Positions 18,198 to 18,445 of a stretch of 18,445 nt of DNA are shown here, one piece after another. Below the pieces are notes generated by a model that made no database searches, was not told the DNA's origin, and saw only the letters and a list, made by a program, of their open reading frames with translations. A program made the position numbers and the translations under genes. This stretch comes from Rostrohypoxylon terebratum (taxonomy: Eukaryota; Ascomycota; Sordariomycetes; Xylariales; Hypoxylaceae): NCBI GenBank assembly GCA_022497145.1, contig MU386080.1:1-18445 (forward strand), given 5' to 3'. Position 1 is the first letter of the stretch. Each line of letters opens with the position of its first letter.

Positions 18198-18445
18198 GTG
18201 ATATTTGTTGACAGCTGCTTATTTAAGCGCATTATCTATAAGTGTTTTCCTTAACTTAACCATCTAAGAATCAAAATAATTCAAAGCTTAAAATTATGTT
18301 TTTAAATTTTATTTTTAAATGTTTCTTTGGCGATACCTTTAGGATACTTAAATAAGCTAACATACCAGTATGCGCACATACCAGGTGCGGTCCACTTACC
18401 ATTTTTGACAAATCCTTAATATCACCACCACCTTCAAAATTTAAT

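Larger units (their letters stand above)
17735..18445. other. Right-hand spacer, AT-rich at the end
   Basis: No gene is supported. It contains the telomere-like block (17865-17913), a run of four and a half CCTA units (17983-18000), and two copies of ACAGATTGGTTTTT (18159-18172 and 18184-18197). From about 18200 it is strongly AT-rich with homopolymer-like T and A tracts. A neighbouring gene may start beyond the window, but nothing inside it shows one. Confidence 0.5.

Overview
The window looks like nuclear DNA from a filamentous ascomycete (Pezizomycotina; I lean to Sordariomycetes, without proof). The reasons are short introns of 49-77 bp with GTAAGT/GTATGT donors and CTAAC/CTGAC branch points, widely spaced monocistronic genes on both strands, pyrimidine-rich core promoters, TTAGGG-type telomere-like repeats, and a gene content of fungal Akr1, heme-less cystathionine beta-synthase, a secreted GH5 enzyme and an NLP cytolysin. 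No prokaryotic features, tRNA, rRNA, CRISPR array or intact transposon was found.

Layout from left to right: 1-1662 has no convincing gene. A secreted GH5 glycoside hydrolase (1663-2859, +, one intron) is followed by a 1.3 kb spacer with a head-to-head block of telomere-like repeats (about 3624-3769). Next is a five-exon ankyrin-repeat DHHC palmitoyltransferase, the Akr1 homologue (4163-6574, -). It is divergent from the signal recognition particle receptor beta subunit (7330-8196, +), which is tail-to-tail with cystathionine beta-synthase (8822-10387, -). A broken 2OG-Fe(II) oxygenase (prolyl 4-hydroxylase-like) lies at about 11530-12206 (+). It is followed by a multi-pass membrane protein of unknown function (12550-13851, +), a 503-residue protein built from two copies of a domain I cannot name (14302-15813, +), and a secreted NPP1/NLP necrosis-inducing protein (16919-17734, +). 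A second telomere-like block (17865-17913) and AT-rich DNA close the window.

The genes do not form one pathway. Akr1, SRPRB and CBS are core housekeeping functions (protein palmitoylation, ER targeting, transsulfuration). The GH5 enzyme and the NLP are secreted factors typical of fungi that live on or in plants. The left and right thirds look like accessory sequence, with telomere-like blocks, long gene-poor spacers and a decayed gene, wrapped around a conserved core.

The observations most worth following are: (1) the pseudogene, whose lesions can be read one by one, including an apparent 8-nt TAGGTAGG insertion that matches a motif scattered through the spacers and a 13-nt tandem duplication; (2) the head-to-head interstitial telomere-like repeats; (3) the duplicated WDVTG...MRWRG domain protein. 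No clearly new multi-gene system is evident.
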